Source: an uncultured Clostridia bacterium (GTDB taxonomy: Bacteria; Bacillota; Clostridia; Oscillospirales; Ruminococcaceae). Taken from it: DNA of 64,000 nt. Numbering within the stretch: position 1 is the stretch's first letter; each line of letters begins with the position of its first letter. Where the stretch lies: contig CANQNF010000012.1 of NCBI GenBank assembly GCA_947625125.1, positions 1-64,000 on the forward strand, given 5' to 3'. The translations under genes and the position numbers were made by a program. Below, piece by piece: positions 1 to 9,402 of this stretch. The notes below the pieces were generated by a model. That model ran no database searches and was not told the DNA's origin. It saw only the letters and a program-made list of their open reading frames with translations.

Positions 1-1346
1 ACGAACGAGTCGTCGCGCATGAGCTTAAACGTTATGTCAAACTCCGTCTCGTCGCCGCTCGGAAGCGGCCTTAAGACATGCGCCGTCATCTCGTCGCCCG
101 GCGAAAGCTTAAGGATTATGCTGTAAACGTCGTCGGCGCTCCTGACCTTTTCGCCGTTCATTTCGGTGATGTAGTCGCCTATCCTCAGATCGGTGTTGTA
201 GATATCGCAGTCCTCCTCGATACCGGCGATGCAGAGCCCGGCCGGGGTGCCGTCTATCTCTGCGGCAGCGTCGCTGACCTCGTAAAAGCTTATGCCGACC
301 CTCGGCCTGCTTACGACTCCGCCGTGCTCTATGATATCCTCGACGATTCCCTTTGCGGCGGACGTCTCTATCGCGAAGCCGATGTTGTCGTACTCGAACG
401 CGTCAAGCTTTGAGGATGTTATGCCGATGACCTGGCCCCACATATTTATCAGCGCTCCGCCGGAGTTGCCTGGGTTTAGGGCCGCGTCAATCTGAACGCA
501 GGACATCGAAATGTTGGCCTCGTCGACCTTTATCATCCTGTCTATCCCCGAGACGATTCCCGTCGTCATGCTTCCCTCAAGACCTGCCGGAGAGCCTATG
601 GCGACGACCTGCTCGCCGACGGAGACCTTGTCGGAGTCGCCGAACTGCGCTGCCGGAAAACCCTTGCCGTCGATTTTTATGACTGCGATATCGCTTTTGA
701 CATCGCTGCCGACGACCTTTGCGGAGTATTCCTCGCCGTCCTTGAGCCTGACTTTAAGTGCCAAAGAAGCGTCCTCGATGACGTGGGAATTCGTTATTAT
801 ATATCCGTCGTCCGACATGATTATCCCGCTGCCCTGGCCGAAGCTTTTGAGCGCGTCGCCGTCGACATACGCTTCTATCGTGACGATAGACGGCGAGACT
901 GCCTCGTAAACGCCCTCGACGGTGTATCTGCCGTCGGGCTGATAAAACCTGTCCTCGAGCACGGGATATTCCGCAATCGGCAGGGTAAAGGCATGCTTTT
1001 CCGGTTCCTTGTCAAACAGCCTGTTGAGCCAGCCCTTGCCGAACACGACCCTTGAGGTCGCGCCGAAGATGATGACAAAAGCAAATAAGAAAAACAGGAA
1101 CGCCTTTAAAAAGGTGTGGTCGGCGCGCCGCCTTAAACGGCGTATCGGCTTCGGCATATAGTCCCACTGCTCGGCTTCGGCGCTGGCAAGCTCCTTGAGT
1201 TCCTTTACGGCGTCCCTCGGGTCGTCTTTAGGGGCAATGGCCGCCGGCCGATATATTTCCTCCGGGGGCGCTTCCTGCTCCAAAGCGGGAGAGTCCTCCG
1301 GGACGGCCTCGGGAGAAACGCCGTCGAATTCTCTTTCGTTTTCCAT
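1..1346 (-). CDS. HtrA/DegP-like membrane-anchored serine protease with PDZ domain (3' end outside window)
   Basis: S1C-type trypsin-like protease that degrades or refolds damaged envelope proteins. The ORF track misses it because its stop lies beyond the window edge; I translated it from the ATG at 1346. A charged cytoplasmic N-terminus is followed by one membrane segment (about residues 78-101, LKAFLFFLFAFVIIFG), then an extracellular protease domain with the triad His in TNSHVIED, Asp in SDIAVIKID and Ser in NPGNSGGA, and a PDZ domain beginning near VSRPRVGISF. About 448 codons are visible, a normal length for the family, so only a short tail is missing. It is the third gene of a minus-strand operon, 24 nt after the tail-anchored acidic protein and the atypical response regulator, which suggests an envelope-stress role (inference). 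Family assignment is very secure; the substrate is unknown. Confidence 0.95.
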   Translation of the reverse strand, partial: MENEREFDGVSPEAVPEDSPALEQEAPPEEIYRPAAIAPKDDPRDAVKELKELASAEAEQWDYMPKPIRRLRRRADHTFLKAFLFFLFAFVIIFGATSRVVFGKGWLNRLFDKEPEKHAFTLPIAEYPVLEDRFYQPDGRYTVEGVYEAVSPSIVTIEAYVDGDALKSFGQGSGIIMSDDGYIITNSHVIEDASLALKVRLKDGEEYSAKVVGSDVKSDIAVIKIDGKGFPAAQFGDSDKVSVGEQVVAIGSPAGLEGSMTTGIVSGIDRMIKVDEANISMSCVQIDAALNPGNSGGALINMWGQVIGITSSKLDAFEYDNIGFAIETSAAKGIVEDIIEHGGVVSRPRVGISFYEVSDAAAEIDGTPAGLCIAGIEEDCDIYNTDLRIGDYITEMNGEKVRSADDVYSIILKLSPGDEMTAHVLRPLPSGDETEFDITFKLMRDDSF

Positions 1347-1370
1347 GTATAAACCGCCTTTCCGGGGGTA

Positions 1371-2396
1371 TTACTTCTTTTTCTTCTTTTTTGAGAACAG
1401 CGCCACAGCGACCGCCGCCGCAATAGAAGCCGATACAGCTGCCGCCGCTACTGAAATCAAATTCCAATTATTTGCACTGCTGCGGCTTCTTCTCACCGGC
1501 ACGGGTAACATTTTTGTTTCAGGCTTCTTTCCCGGGGTCATGGTTATCTTGGAAGCCCTGTCCTCGTTTTCGTTCGATGAGCCGTATAGCTCGGGATGCT
1601 TATAGGCGGGGGTGTCCTCCTCGGAGAAATACCTCTCGTCGTACTCGTAGTCAAATCCCTCCGGAAGCTCGCCGTCCTCCATGCTGTCGACCGCCTTTTC
1701 CATGCTGTCAAGCTTCTCACCGAGGCTTCTCAGCTCCTCGTGCAGGTGCGCCTCTATCTCGTCTATCGACTTCGGCTCGGGCAGGGTCTCGGCCTCGCTT
1801 TCTTCGGCGGGCTGCTCCTCAAAGCCGCTCCATTCGTCATAGCTCCCGTCCGGCTCCTCGTCCTTTTCGGAGGCTATCTCGTCCCACGGCTTCTCGGCCT
1901 GTTCGGCTGTCTCCTCGCCGTTGTCTAAGGCTATATCCTCCCAGACCCGCTCCTTGTCGGAGGCTATCTCCTCCCAGGCTTTCTCGGCCTGTTCGTCGGG
2001 TTCCTCGGGAGCCGAAAGCGTATCCTCCGAAGCCTCGGGTTCTTCTTTATTTTCTTCATCAGAAGCTTCCGGCGGGTTATCCAAGACCTCGGGCGCTTCT
2101 TCGGGAACGTCCTCCGCCGCCTTTTCGGCAAGGTCGGAAAGCTTCTCGCTCACTGCTTCTTCCTCGCTTGAAATCGGCGCGGATAAAGCCTCGCTGTACT
2201 GCTCCTTAAAATCGGGAGTCTCGTCCATAGGCTCTTCGACCGTGACGTCGGACAAATCTATAAGCGGTTCGTCGGCCGCAGGCTGCTCAATAACTATATC
2301 GTCCTCAGCGCTTTTTTCAAGCTCTCTGAGTCTCTTTCTCTCGGCTTCTTCCTGCTTTTTGGACAGCGGGAAATCCTCGTCAAAGAAATCAAACAT
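1371..2396 (-). CDS. Acidic, repeat-containing tail-anchored membrane protein, unknown function
   Basis: About 341 residues. I chose the ATG at 2396 (MFDFFDEDFPLSKKQ) rather than the longer ORF in the track, because the longer version overlaps the upstream regulator by 100 bases and the short one gives an 8-base stop/start overlap typical of coupled genes. The first two thirds are extremely rich in Glu and Asp with imperfect repeats around WEEIASDKE, WEDIALDNG and WDEIASEKD; then a predicted coiled coil (IEAHLHEELRSLGEKLDSMEKA). The C-terminus is one hydrophobic helix ending in six lysines, so the protein would be tail-anchored with its bulk in the cytoplasm. No family recognised. Position between an atypical regulator and an HtrA protease suggests that it links the two, but this is inference. 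Confidence 0.8.
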   Translation of the reverse strand: MFDFFDEDFPLSKKQEEAERKRLRELEKSAEDDIVIEQPAADEPLIDLSDVTVEEPMDETPDFKEQYSEALSAPISSEEEAVSEKLSDLAEKAAEDVPEEAPEVLDNPPEASDEENKEEPEASEDTLSAPEEPDEQAEKAWEEIASDKERVWEDIALDNGEETAEQAEKPWDEIASEKDEEPDGSYDEWSGFEEQPAEESEAETLPEPKSIDEIEAHLHEELRSLGEKLDSMEKAVDSMEDGELPEGFDYEYDERYFSEEDTPAYKHPELYGSSNENEDRASKITMTPGKKPETKMLPVPVRRSRSSANNWNLISVAAAAVSASIAAAVAVALFSKKKKKK

Positions 2397-3108
2397 TCGT
2401 ATTCTCCTTTCCGGCATTCTCCGCCAGCTCAAATTTATATCCCACGCTCCAGACCGTTTCAAGAGACCACTGCTTTGAAACGCCGTCAAGCTTATCTCTT
2501 AAGCGCTTTATGTGGACGTCTATCGTCCGCGAGCCGCCGTAATACTCAAATCCCCATATCGAATCAAGAAGCTGGTCGCGGTTAAAGACGGTGTTAGGAT
2601 GGGAGGCAAGATGAAACAGAAGCTCCAACTCTTTAGGAGGCGTGTCGAGGACCCTGCCGTTGACCCGCAGTTCATACTTCGACATATCTATGTCGAGCCG
2701 GTCGTAGTGCACTTCCTTGAGTTCGCCCTCGTCGTTTGAGGGGCCGGTCCTGCGGCAGACCGCCTTTATCCTTGCGATGACCTCTTTGCCGTCAAAGGGC
2801 TTCACGATGTAGTCGTCGGCGCCGAGCTCAAGCCCCAATACCCTGTCGAAGACCTCGGTCTTTGAGGTGACGAAAATAAGCGGGGTCTGGGATTTTTTTC
2901 TTATCTCCCGGCATACCTGCCAGCCGTCGGTGCGCTGTAAAACGGCCTCAAGAAGCACTATATCCGGCTTGAGCTGGAAAAATTTCGCAAGACCCTCTTC
3001 ACCGTCCTGCGCAGCCGTCACCGAACAGCCCTCCTTTTCGAGGCAGAGCCGCAAAAGCTCCACCGAAGCCGGGTCGGAGTCGATAATAAGAACCTTGTAG
3101 GCCTGCAT
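2389..3108 (-). CDS. Atypical OmpR/PhoB-type response regulator with Glu at the phosphoacceptor position
   Basis: 239 residues: receiver domain (about 1-120) and winged-helix DNA-binding domain (about 135-230, with KELELLFHLASHP and RTIDVHIKRLRDKL). The switch Thr (FVTSK) and Lys (IVKPF) are present, but the residue where Asp is phosphorylated is Glu54 (PDIVLLEAVL; codon GAG checked on the minus strand), and the acidic pocket reads IIDSDP instead of the usual DD/DDE cluster. Known Glu-for-Asp changes can mimic phosphorylation or make a receiver phosphorylation-independent; which applies here cannot be told. No histidine kinase is adjacent, so it is an orphan in this window. It leads the operon with the tail-anchored protein and HtrA. 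Start ATG has AAGGAGGG upstream. Confidence 0.93.
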   Translation of the reverse strand: MQAYKVLIIDSDPASVELLRLCLEKEGCSVTAAQDGEEGLAKFFQLKPDIVLLEAVLQRTDGWQVCREIRKKSQTPLIFVTSKTEVFDRVLGLELGADDYIVKPFDGKEVIARIKAVCRRTGPSNDEGELKEVHYDRLDIDMSKYELRVNGRVLDTPPKELELLFHLASHPNTVFNRDQLLDSIWGFEYYGGSRTIDVHIKRLRDKLDGVSKQWSLETVWSVGYKFELAENAGKENTNV

Positions 3109-3147
3109 ACAAAACCCTCCTTCTTTAAATATCGTAATTCATCTTAT

Positions 3148-3176
3148 ATTATATAATAAACCGAGGAATAATGCAA
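3148..3176 (-). promoter_or_regulatory. Promoter of the atypical regulator-htrA operon
   Basis: On the minus strand TTGCAT and TATAAT are separated by exactly 17 bases, 40 bases upstream of the regulator start. Seen directly; activity is inferred. Confidence 0.75.
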
Positions 3177-3350
3177 GGGTTTTCGTTAAATTTTGTTGCA
3201 GAATCTTTAAGAAAGTGTTAAATAAGGTCAGACAATTCATTTTTTGGTAACATCTTTCGGCGGATTTTATAAATTTGAGCCAAAATTATCCGCAATTATG
3301 TACTAAGTCAACGAAAAATCGCAAATTTTAAATTGTACGACATTAACCGC

Positions 3351-3378
3351 TTGATTTTTTAGAAAACTATGATAAAAT
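3351..3378 (+). promoter_or_regulatory. groESL promoter
   Basis: TTGATT, 16-base spacer, TAAAAT, immediately upstream of the CIRCE element and about 100 bases before groES. The 240 bases before it (3110-3350) are AT-rich and hold only the divergent regulator promoter. Confidence 0.7.
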
Positions 3379-3382
3379 AGTA

Positions 3383-3409
3383 TTAGCACTCTAAGCAGGA
3401 GATTGCTAA
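3383..3409 (+). promoter_or_regulatory. CIRCE element (HrcA operator)
   Basis: TTAGCACTC, 9-base spacer, GATTGCTAA. It matches the CIRCE consensus TTAGCACTC-N9-GAGTGCTAA at 17 of 18 arm positions. It lies just after the -10 hexamer, so HrcA bound here would block groESL transcription until heat or unfolded protein titrates GroEL. hrcA itself is not in the window. Confidence 0.93.
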
Positions 3410-3478
3410 TTATTGGCCGGAAACGCAGAGAGCAGCCGGCATGCAAAAAATGTAAAATAATTTTTTAGGAGGATCTTT

Positions 3479-3766
3479 ATGAAATTAAAACCAATTTTTG
3501 ACCGTGTTATCGTTAAGATGGTCGAGGCCGAGGAGACCACCAAGTCGGGCATCATCCTTACCGGCTCCGCCAAGGAAAAGCCGCAGCTCGCCGAGGTCAT
3601 CGCTGTCGGCGACGGCAATTCTCACGACGGCAAGGAGCCAGTCGCCATGAAAGTCAAGGTCGGCGACAAGGTGCTTCTTTCCAAGTATTCCGGCACCGAG
3701 GTCAAGATAGACGGCGAGGAGCTTATCATCGTCAACATGGGCGATATTTTAGCGGTCGCCGAGTAA
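3479..3766 (+). CDS. groES: Co-chaperonin GroES (Hsp10)
   Basis: 95 residues, the usual length. It caps the GroEL folding chamber as a heptameric ring. The N-terminal KPIFDRVIVKMVEAEETTKSGIILT, with the mobile loop around TTKSGIIL, and the C-terminal ELIIVNMGDILAVAE are characteristic. Start ATG preceded by AGGAGG. It is the first gene of the groESL operon, 42 bases upstream of groEL, and should be HrcA-controlled through the CIRCE in its leader. Confidence 0.98.
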   Translation: MKLKPIFDRVIVKMVEAEETTKSGIILTGSAKEKPQLAEVIAVGDGNSHDGKEPVAMKVKVGDKVLLSKYSGTEVKIDGEELIIVNMGDILAVAE

Positions 3767-3802
3767 ATCCGTAAAACTTAACACATTATAAAAGGAGAAT
3801 GA

Positions 3803-5440
<1,638 letters not shown>

Positions 5441-5450
5441 AAGAATACAG

Positions 5451-5477
5451 AAAAGGAGCCGAGGAGGCTCCTTTTTT
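5451..5477 (+). terminator. Rho-independent terminator after groEL
   Basis: AAAGGAGCC / GGCTCCTTT stem with a GAGGA loop and a run of T residues, 11 bases after the groEL stop. Confidence 0.9.
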
Positions 5478-5527
5478 GATGATAGATGATTAGATGAACA
5501 GGGGATAGAAACGCTTTGACATACAGC

Positions 5528-5665
5528 CGAGCCCCCTCTCCTCCCGCCGGGGGGCGAAGCCCCCGGGGTCCGGCTTCGCCGGACCCGAAACGGCGCGAAG
5601 CGCCGTTTCCGTCGGCCGCAGGCCGACGGGGCTTCGCCAGGAGGCGGGAGAAGTAGGGGGCGGCG
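5528..5665. repeat. Family I multi-hairpin GC-rich element, copy A
   Basis: An outer stem (GCCCCCT...AGGGGGC, plus CTCCCGCC...GGCGGGAG) encloses four perfect hairpins: GGGGGC-GAA-GCCCCC, GGGTCCGGC-TTC-GCCGGACCC, GAAACGGCGC-GAA-GCGCCGTTTC and CGTCGGCC-GCA-GGCCGACG. Each loop has three bases. It lies between the converging groEL and the small membrane-protein gene. There is no real coding sequence here; ORFs called in it are by-products of GC richness. Confidence 0.85.
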
Positions 5666-5687
5666 GTCAAGCGCGCATTTACGCAGT

Positions 5688-6068
5688 CTATCCCCGGTAG
5701 GCCTGCTCGATGTTCGTGCCGCTCAGATAGACCGGGTCGCCGGGCTTGAATTTTTCGTGAAGCTGAATTTTTTCGCTGACCGGGACGGCGTTCTCGCCGC
5801 CGTTTTTGTCGGTGACGATGACGTCGTAGCCGTCCGGGGTCTGATTGACCGCCTTGACGGTATACCCGAATTCTTCAAGCTGCTTATTTATCTTCGCGTC
5901 CTTGGCCGCGCCGATACCGAGGCCGAGGCACAGCCCCAAACTTATGCCCATGCTCGTCCCGAGAGCGACGTTGTCAAACAGCATGCCGTATACCGAAATC
6001 CCTAAAGTGAGCCCGAACAGCATCCCGAGCGGCATAAACATAGTTGCATATTTATTCGTCTTTTTCAT
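5688..6068 (-). CDS. Small two-helix membrane protein, unknown function
   Basis: 126 residues from the ATG at 6068 (MKKTNKYATMFMPLG), chosen for the GAGGAGG site just upstream; the longer track ORF would run through the preceding gene. Two glycine-rich membrane helices (about 9-30 and 36-54), then a soluble tail with GYTVKAVNQTPDGYDVIVTDKNG. No family recognised. Third gene of the SPFH operon, overlapping the small DNA-binding protein gene by 17 bases. Confidence 0.75.
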   Translation of the reverse strand: MKKTNKYATMFMPLGMLFGLTLGISVYGMLFDNVALGTSMGISLGLCLGLGIGAAKDAKINKQLEEFGYTVKAVNQTPDGYDVIVTDKNGGENAVPVSEKIQLHEKFKPGDPVYLSGTNIEQAYRG

Positions 6069-6231
6069 TATTTTCCTCCTCAACATAGCTTTTCCTGCGC
6101 TTTTTGACGGCTTCCGTGAGAATATACTCCACAAGACCGTTCATCGACCGAAGCTCCTCGGCGCTCCAGCGCATAAGCTCGTCGTAGAGCTTCGGATTCA
6201 CCCTGAGCCGCAGGTCTTTTTTATTGGTCAT
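6052..6231 (-). CDS. Small Arc/ribbon-helix-helix-like DNA-binding protein
   Basis: 59 residues, too short for the ORF track; translated from the ATG at 6231, which overlaps the SPFH stop as ATGA. The sequence KKDLRLRVNPKLYDELMRWSAEE followed by MNGLVEYILTEAVKKRRK fits a ribbon-helix-helix fold: a beta strand with basic residues, then two helices. Charged tail VEEENNEKDE. Arc-type proteins bind repeated short sites as dimers, and the operon promoter carries three such repeats at 7319-7350, so autoregulation is plausible (inference). Small Arc-like genes beside SPFH genes are known in Clostridia. Confidence 0.8.
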   Translation of the reverse strand: MTNKKDLRLRVNPKLYDELMRWSAEELRSMNGLVEYILTEAVKKRRKSYVEEENNEKDE

Positions 6232-7274
6232 GAGTAGAGAGTGCCGGAGTTGACGACCGGCTGTGCGTCATGGTTGCCGCAGAGAACGACTAAGAGGTTG
6301 GAGACCATAGCCGCCTTTCTCTCGTCGTCAAGCTCTACCATGCCGCCTTTCTGGAGCCTGTCAAGGGCCATCTCGACCATCCCGACCGCGCCGTCGACTA
6401 TCATCTTTCTTGCGTCGATTATAGCGCTCGCCTGCTGGCGCTGGAGCATTACAGCGGCGATCTCGGGAGCGTATGCCAAATAAGTGATCCTCGCTTCAAC
6501 TATTTCAAGGCCTGCCTCGTTGACTTTCTGCTGGATTTCCCGGCGAATCCTCTCTGCCACGACCTCGGACGAACCTCTGAGCGAACCCTCGTCGGCCACG
6601 CCGTCGCCGGTGGTGTCGACATTCTGAGCAACGTCGTAGGGGTAGACCCGAACGATATTTCTCAGGGCCGTGTCGCACTGCAATGAAAGATATTCCTTAT
6701 AATTGTCGACATTAAAGACGGCCTTGGCGGTGTCGACGACTTTCCACATTACCGCAATGCCTATTTCAACGGGGTTTCCGAGACAGTCGTTGATTTTCTG
6801 GCGGGAATTGTTCAGGGTCATTATTTTAAGGGATATTTTGTTATTAGTCACAGCTCCCGGCGCGGCTGCGATTTCGCCGTTTGCCCCAAAAATTACGGCA
6901 GGTGATGATTTGCCGCCGCCGTTGACGTCGCCGGACTGATTGAGCTTTGTTTTGGCGGCGGGGTTAAAGCTTGAGCAGAACGGGTTGACCCAGTAAAAGC
7001 CGTCGTTTTTGAGCGTGCCGTAATATTTGCCGAACAGTGTCAGGACGAGCGCCTCCTGGGGCTTTATGACGTGCAGGCCGCACAGGGGTATCCAGCCGAA
7101 GAATAGGCCGATAGCGCCGACCGCGAGCATAATTCCGCCTATGACGGGCGCGGTTTCCGAGTCGAGGATGACGATACCCGCGATGAACAGGACGATCGCC
7201 GCGACGATCAAAAGCAGGTCGAGAAACAGGACCTTAAAGCCGTTCGGCTTGACGGATAAAACTTTTTCTTGCAT
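6228..7274 (-). CDS. SPFH/band-7 domain membrane protein
   Basis: 348 residues. I use the ATG at 7274 ([14 protein letters not shown]) with GAGGT upstream, not the TTG at 7298. Two membrane segments near the N-terminus (about 14-33 and 40-63), then [24 protein letters not shown], the hallmark entry of the stomatin/prohibitin/flotillin domain, and a long helical region ending with [33 protein letters not shown], typical of the clan. These proteins form membrane-bound oligomeric scaffolds. Heads an operon with an Arc-like protein and a small membrane protein. Specific role unknown. Confidence 0.93.
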   Translation of the reverse strand: MQEKVLSVKPNGFKVLFLDLLLIVAAIVLFIAGIVILDSETAPVIGGIMLAVGAIGLFFGWIPLCGLHVIKPQEALVLTLFGKYYGTLKNDGFYWVNPFCSSFNPAAKTKLNQSGDVNGGGKSSPAVIFGANGEIAAAPGAVTNNKISLKIMTLNNSRQKINDCLGNPVEIGIAVMWKVVDTAKAVFNVDNYKEYLSLQCDTALRNIVRVYPYDVAQNVDTTGDGVADEGSLRGSSEVVAERIRREIQQKVNEAGLEIVEARITYLAYAPEIAAVMLQRQQASAIIDARKMIVDGAVGMVEMALDRLQKGGMVELDDERKAAMVSNLLVVLCGNHDAQPVVNSGTLYS

Positions 7275-7318
7275 TTTTGTTACCTCACTTTTTGTCAATT
7301 ATATATTATTTTCCGCAA

Positions 7319-7350
7319 AGGTGGTACCACCTTGGTACCACTGTGGTAAC
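7319..7350 (-). promoter_or_regulatory. Triple GTGGTACCA-type repeat, candidate operator of the SPFH operon
   Basis: On the minus strand GTTACCACA, then GTGGTACCA and GTGGTACCA follow one another with about 11-base spacing just downstream of the -10 hexamer. Two of the units are themselves palindromic. Placement over the start of transcription suggests repression, possibly by the Arc-like protein encoded in the operon. Confidence 0.65.
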
Positions 7351-7379
7351 ATCATAGCACAAATAAATCGATTTGTCAA
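7351..7379 (-). promoter_or_regulatory. Promoter of the SPFH operon
   Basis: Minus-strand TTGACA, 17-base spacer, TATGAT: a near-consensus housekeeping promoter about 75 bases before the SPFH start. Confidence 0.85.
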
Positions 7380-7439
7380 GGGGCGGGGGGAATTTTTGAG
7401 GAGGGATGGTCAGCTTGGTTCGGCATTGGTCGATTAAAG

Positions 7440-7482
7440 AAAAATCCCCCACCGAATCCTTGCGGATTCGGTGGGGATTTCA
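7440..7482. terminator. Terminator of the first ABC exporter operon
   Basis: Stem CCCCACCGAATCC / GGATTCGGTGGGG with loop TTGC. On the minus strand it is followed by a T run. It sits 30 bases past the ABC stop. Confidence 0.88.
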
Positions 7483-7511
7483 GCAAGTTTCGGACAGGAG
7501 CAAACTCCCCA

Positions 7512-9401
7512 TCAGGAGATTTCTTCCTCCCCCTCATAATACCTCGCCTGGGCGTCCCAAAGCTGCTTATATCTTCCGCCCGCGTCTATGAGCTCGTCGT
7601 GCGTGCCCCGCTCGATTATCCCGCCGTCCTCAAAAACCAGTATCTCCCTGCAAAAACGGCAGCTCGAAAGCCTGTGGCTTATATAAATCGCCGTGCGGTC
7701 GCCGACTATTTCATCGAAATTCTTATATATTTCGGCCTCGGCAAGCGGGTCGAGGCTCGCGGTCGGCTCATCCAAAACTATAAACGGCGAATCTTTATAC
7801 AGGGCGCGTGCGATCGCTATCTTCTGCTTCTCGCCGCCCGATACCACAATGCCGTCCTCGTCAAAATCCTTGCCGAGCCAGGTTTCCAAGCCGTCCGGCA
7901 GCTCTTTTAACCGCTCTCCGAAGCCTGCGTCCTCAAGGCATTTAACCGCCCTTTTTTCATTCACGTCGCAGGAGCCCGCAACGTTCTGCCCGAGCTTATG
8001 CGACATCAGCCAATAGTCCTGAAAAACGACCGAGAAAATCGCTATGTATTCGTCGTAGCGGTATTTTTTTATGTTCACGCCATTGAGAAGTATCTCCCCC
8101 TCCTGCGGGTCGTAGAGGCGGCATAAAAGCTTTATGAACGTCGATTTGCCCGAGCCGTTCTCGCCCACCACGGCAAGCTTCGTCCCGACCTCGAATGACG
8201 CAAAAACATGCCGAAGCGCCCATCTTTCGGAGTTCGGGTATTTAAAACTCACGTCTTTAAATTCGACATTGTATTTTCTGTCGCGGCGTTTTTCGGTCGT
8301 AAGGGTTCCCTGATACATCTTGTTAGGAATATCCAAAAATTCAAATATATCCTTTAAAAACTTCGAGTTTACGCGCAAATTGTTTAACAGGGTCATCGTC
8401 CATGTGAACCCGGTGATGAAGTTTGTGACGGCGCCGACATACTGAGTTACCTCGCCGAGTCCGAACGCCCCGCCGAGCGCTTTCAGGCATACAAAGAGAT
8501 AAATTATGCTCATCAGCGCCTTTTCGCCAAAGACTGCGGCAATCTTCATCAGCCCGCCGACGCCCTTGTTGTGCTTGTCAAAAATGCCTCCCGGAAACCA
8601 CGGAGTCTCGCCCTTTACCCAGCAGTAATGCTTTAAAAATCCCTCGCTTTGGTTATACATTCTGTAATCGACCATCGATTCGGGGTCTCTTCGCATAAAA
8701 TTGAAATGCCCAAATAGCCTGTTTCCGAACCTCGCTTTGTCCGCCAAAGCCGCCGACATCTCCATGCTTTTGCCGTTTAAAAATGGGGATATAGAAGCGC
8801 AGAAAATCATCAGCGCCAAAAAGCCCAGGACTGCAAAGGGGCTGTTGAGAAATGCATAGGGGCTTTCATCGGGGACTTTGTTTATTATCAGTCCCGCCGC
8901 CATCGCAAACGCTCCGATAACGCTGAACAGGTTAGACACAAGCCCCTCAAAATTCCACTGTATCCGCGAAAAACCCCAGCCCGACCAGTTTCTGTTCTGA
9001 TCTATCTGATCTCTTAGATCCCGAACGCGCTGGTCCTCGACGTCGCTGTAGTCCATCGACATGAACTTTTCGTCCTCGATTCGTTCCAGGTTGTTCCAGA
9101 AGTTTGTCGCCTTGACCTCGTAGGCATGATACATAACGCCGTTAATTATGGCGAAAACCGCCGTCGAGATTATCTGAAACGCAGCCCAGAACAAAAGCGT
9201 TTCGGGCCGCCTCTCCCCGGCAAGCTCGCCTATAAGCCTTGCGGTCACAAAAAGCGAGGCGTAGGAAAATACGGTATTTAAAAGCGCTTTTATTGTGACG
9301 TACGGAAACATCAGCCTGTTTTTTGAATTTAAGAGCTTAATCGCCCTGACATTTATCTTAAACGCCTCTTTCCAAGGCATTTTATCCGATTTATTAGCCA
9401 T
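7512..9401 (-). CDS. ABC exporter half-transporter, second subunit (cassette 1)
   Basis: 629 residues: N-terminal six-helix exporter membrane domain (about 25-340), then an ATPase domain with Walker A GENGSGKST, signature VSGGEKQKI, Walker B FIVLDEPTASLDP and H-loop YISHRLSS, all intact. The ATG at 9401 (MANKSDKMPWKEAF) is preferred; the track start lies inside the upstream gene. It starts one base after the stop of the first subunit, so a heterodimer is likely. Substrate unknown: possibilities include a peptide, lipid or drug. It is downstream of a LytTR regulator and a GHKL kinase, as seen for peptide or antibiotic-response exporters. Paralogous to the gene at 23790-25673 with the same gene order. 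Confidence 0.93.
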   Translation of the reverse strand: MANKSDKMPWKEAFKINVRAIKLLNSKNRLMFPYVTIKALLNTVFSYASLFVTARLIGELAGERRPETLLFWAAFQIISTAVFAIINGVMYHAYEVKATNFWNNLERIEDEKFMSMDYSDVEDQRVRDLRDQIDQNRNWSGWGFSRIQWNFEGLVSNLFSVIGAFAMAAGLIINKVPDESPYAFLNSPFAVLGFLALMIFCASISPFLNGKSMEMSAALADKARFGNRLFGHFNFMRRDPESMVDYRMYNQSEGFLKHYCWVKGETPWFPGGIFDKHNKGVGGLMKIAAVFGEKALMSIIYLFVCLKALGGAFGLGEVTQYVGAVTNFITGFTWTMTLLNNLRVNSKFLKDIFEFLDIPNKMYQGTLTTEKRRDRKYNVEFKDVSFKYPNSERWALRHVFASFEVGTKLAVVGENGSGKSTFIKLLCRLYDPQEGEILLNGVNIKKYRYDEYIAIFSVVFQDYWLMSHKLGQNVAGSCDVNEKRAVKCLEDAGFGERLKELPDGLETWLGKDFDEDGIVVSGGEKQKIAIARALYKDSPFIVLDEPTASLDPLAEAEIYKNFDEIVGDRTAIYISHRLSSCRFCREILVFEDGGIIERGTHDELIDAGGRYKQLWDAQARYYEGEEEIS

Positions 9402-9402
9402 T

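Noticed and set aside
1472-2478. ORFs of 245 and 185 aa on the plus strand
   Set aside because: Shadows of the acidic tail-anchored protein on the minus strand; Ser/Arg-rich and without initiation signals.
5455-5690. Bidirectional small gene between groEL and the SPFH operon (77-aa minus ORF)
   Set aside because: It lies in the terminator and family I copy A and has no ribosome site.
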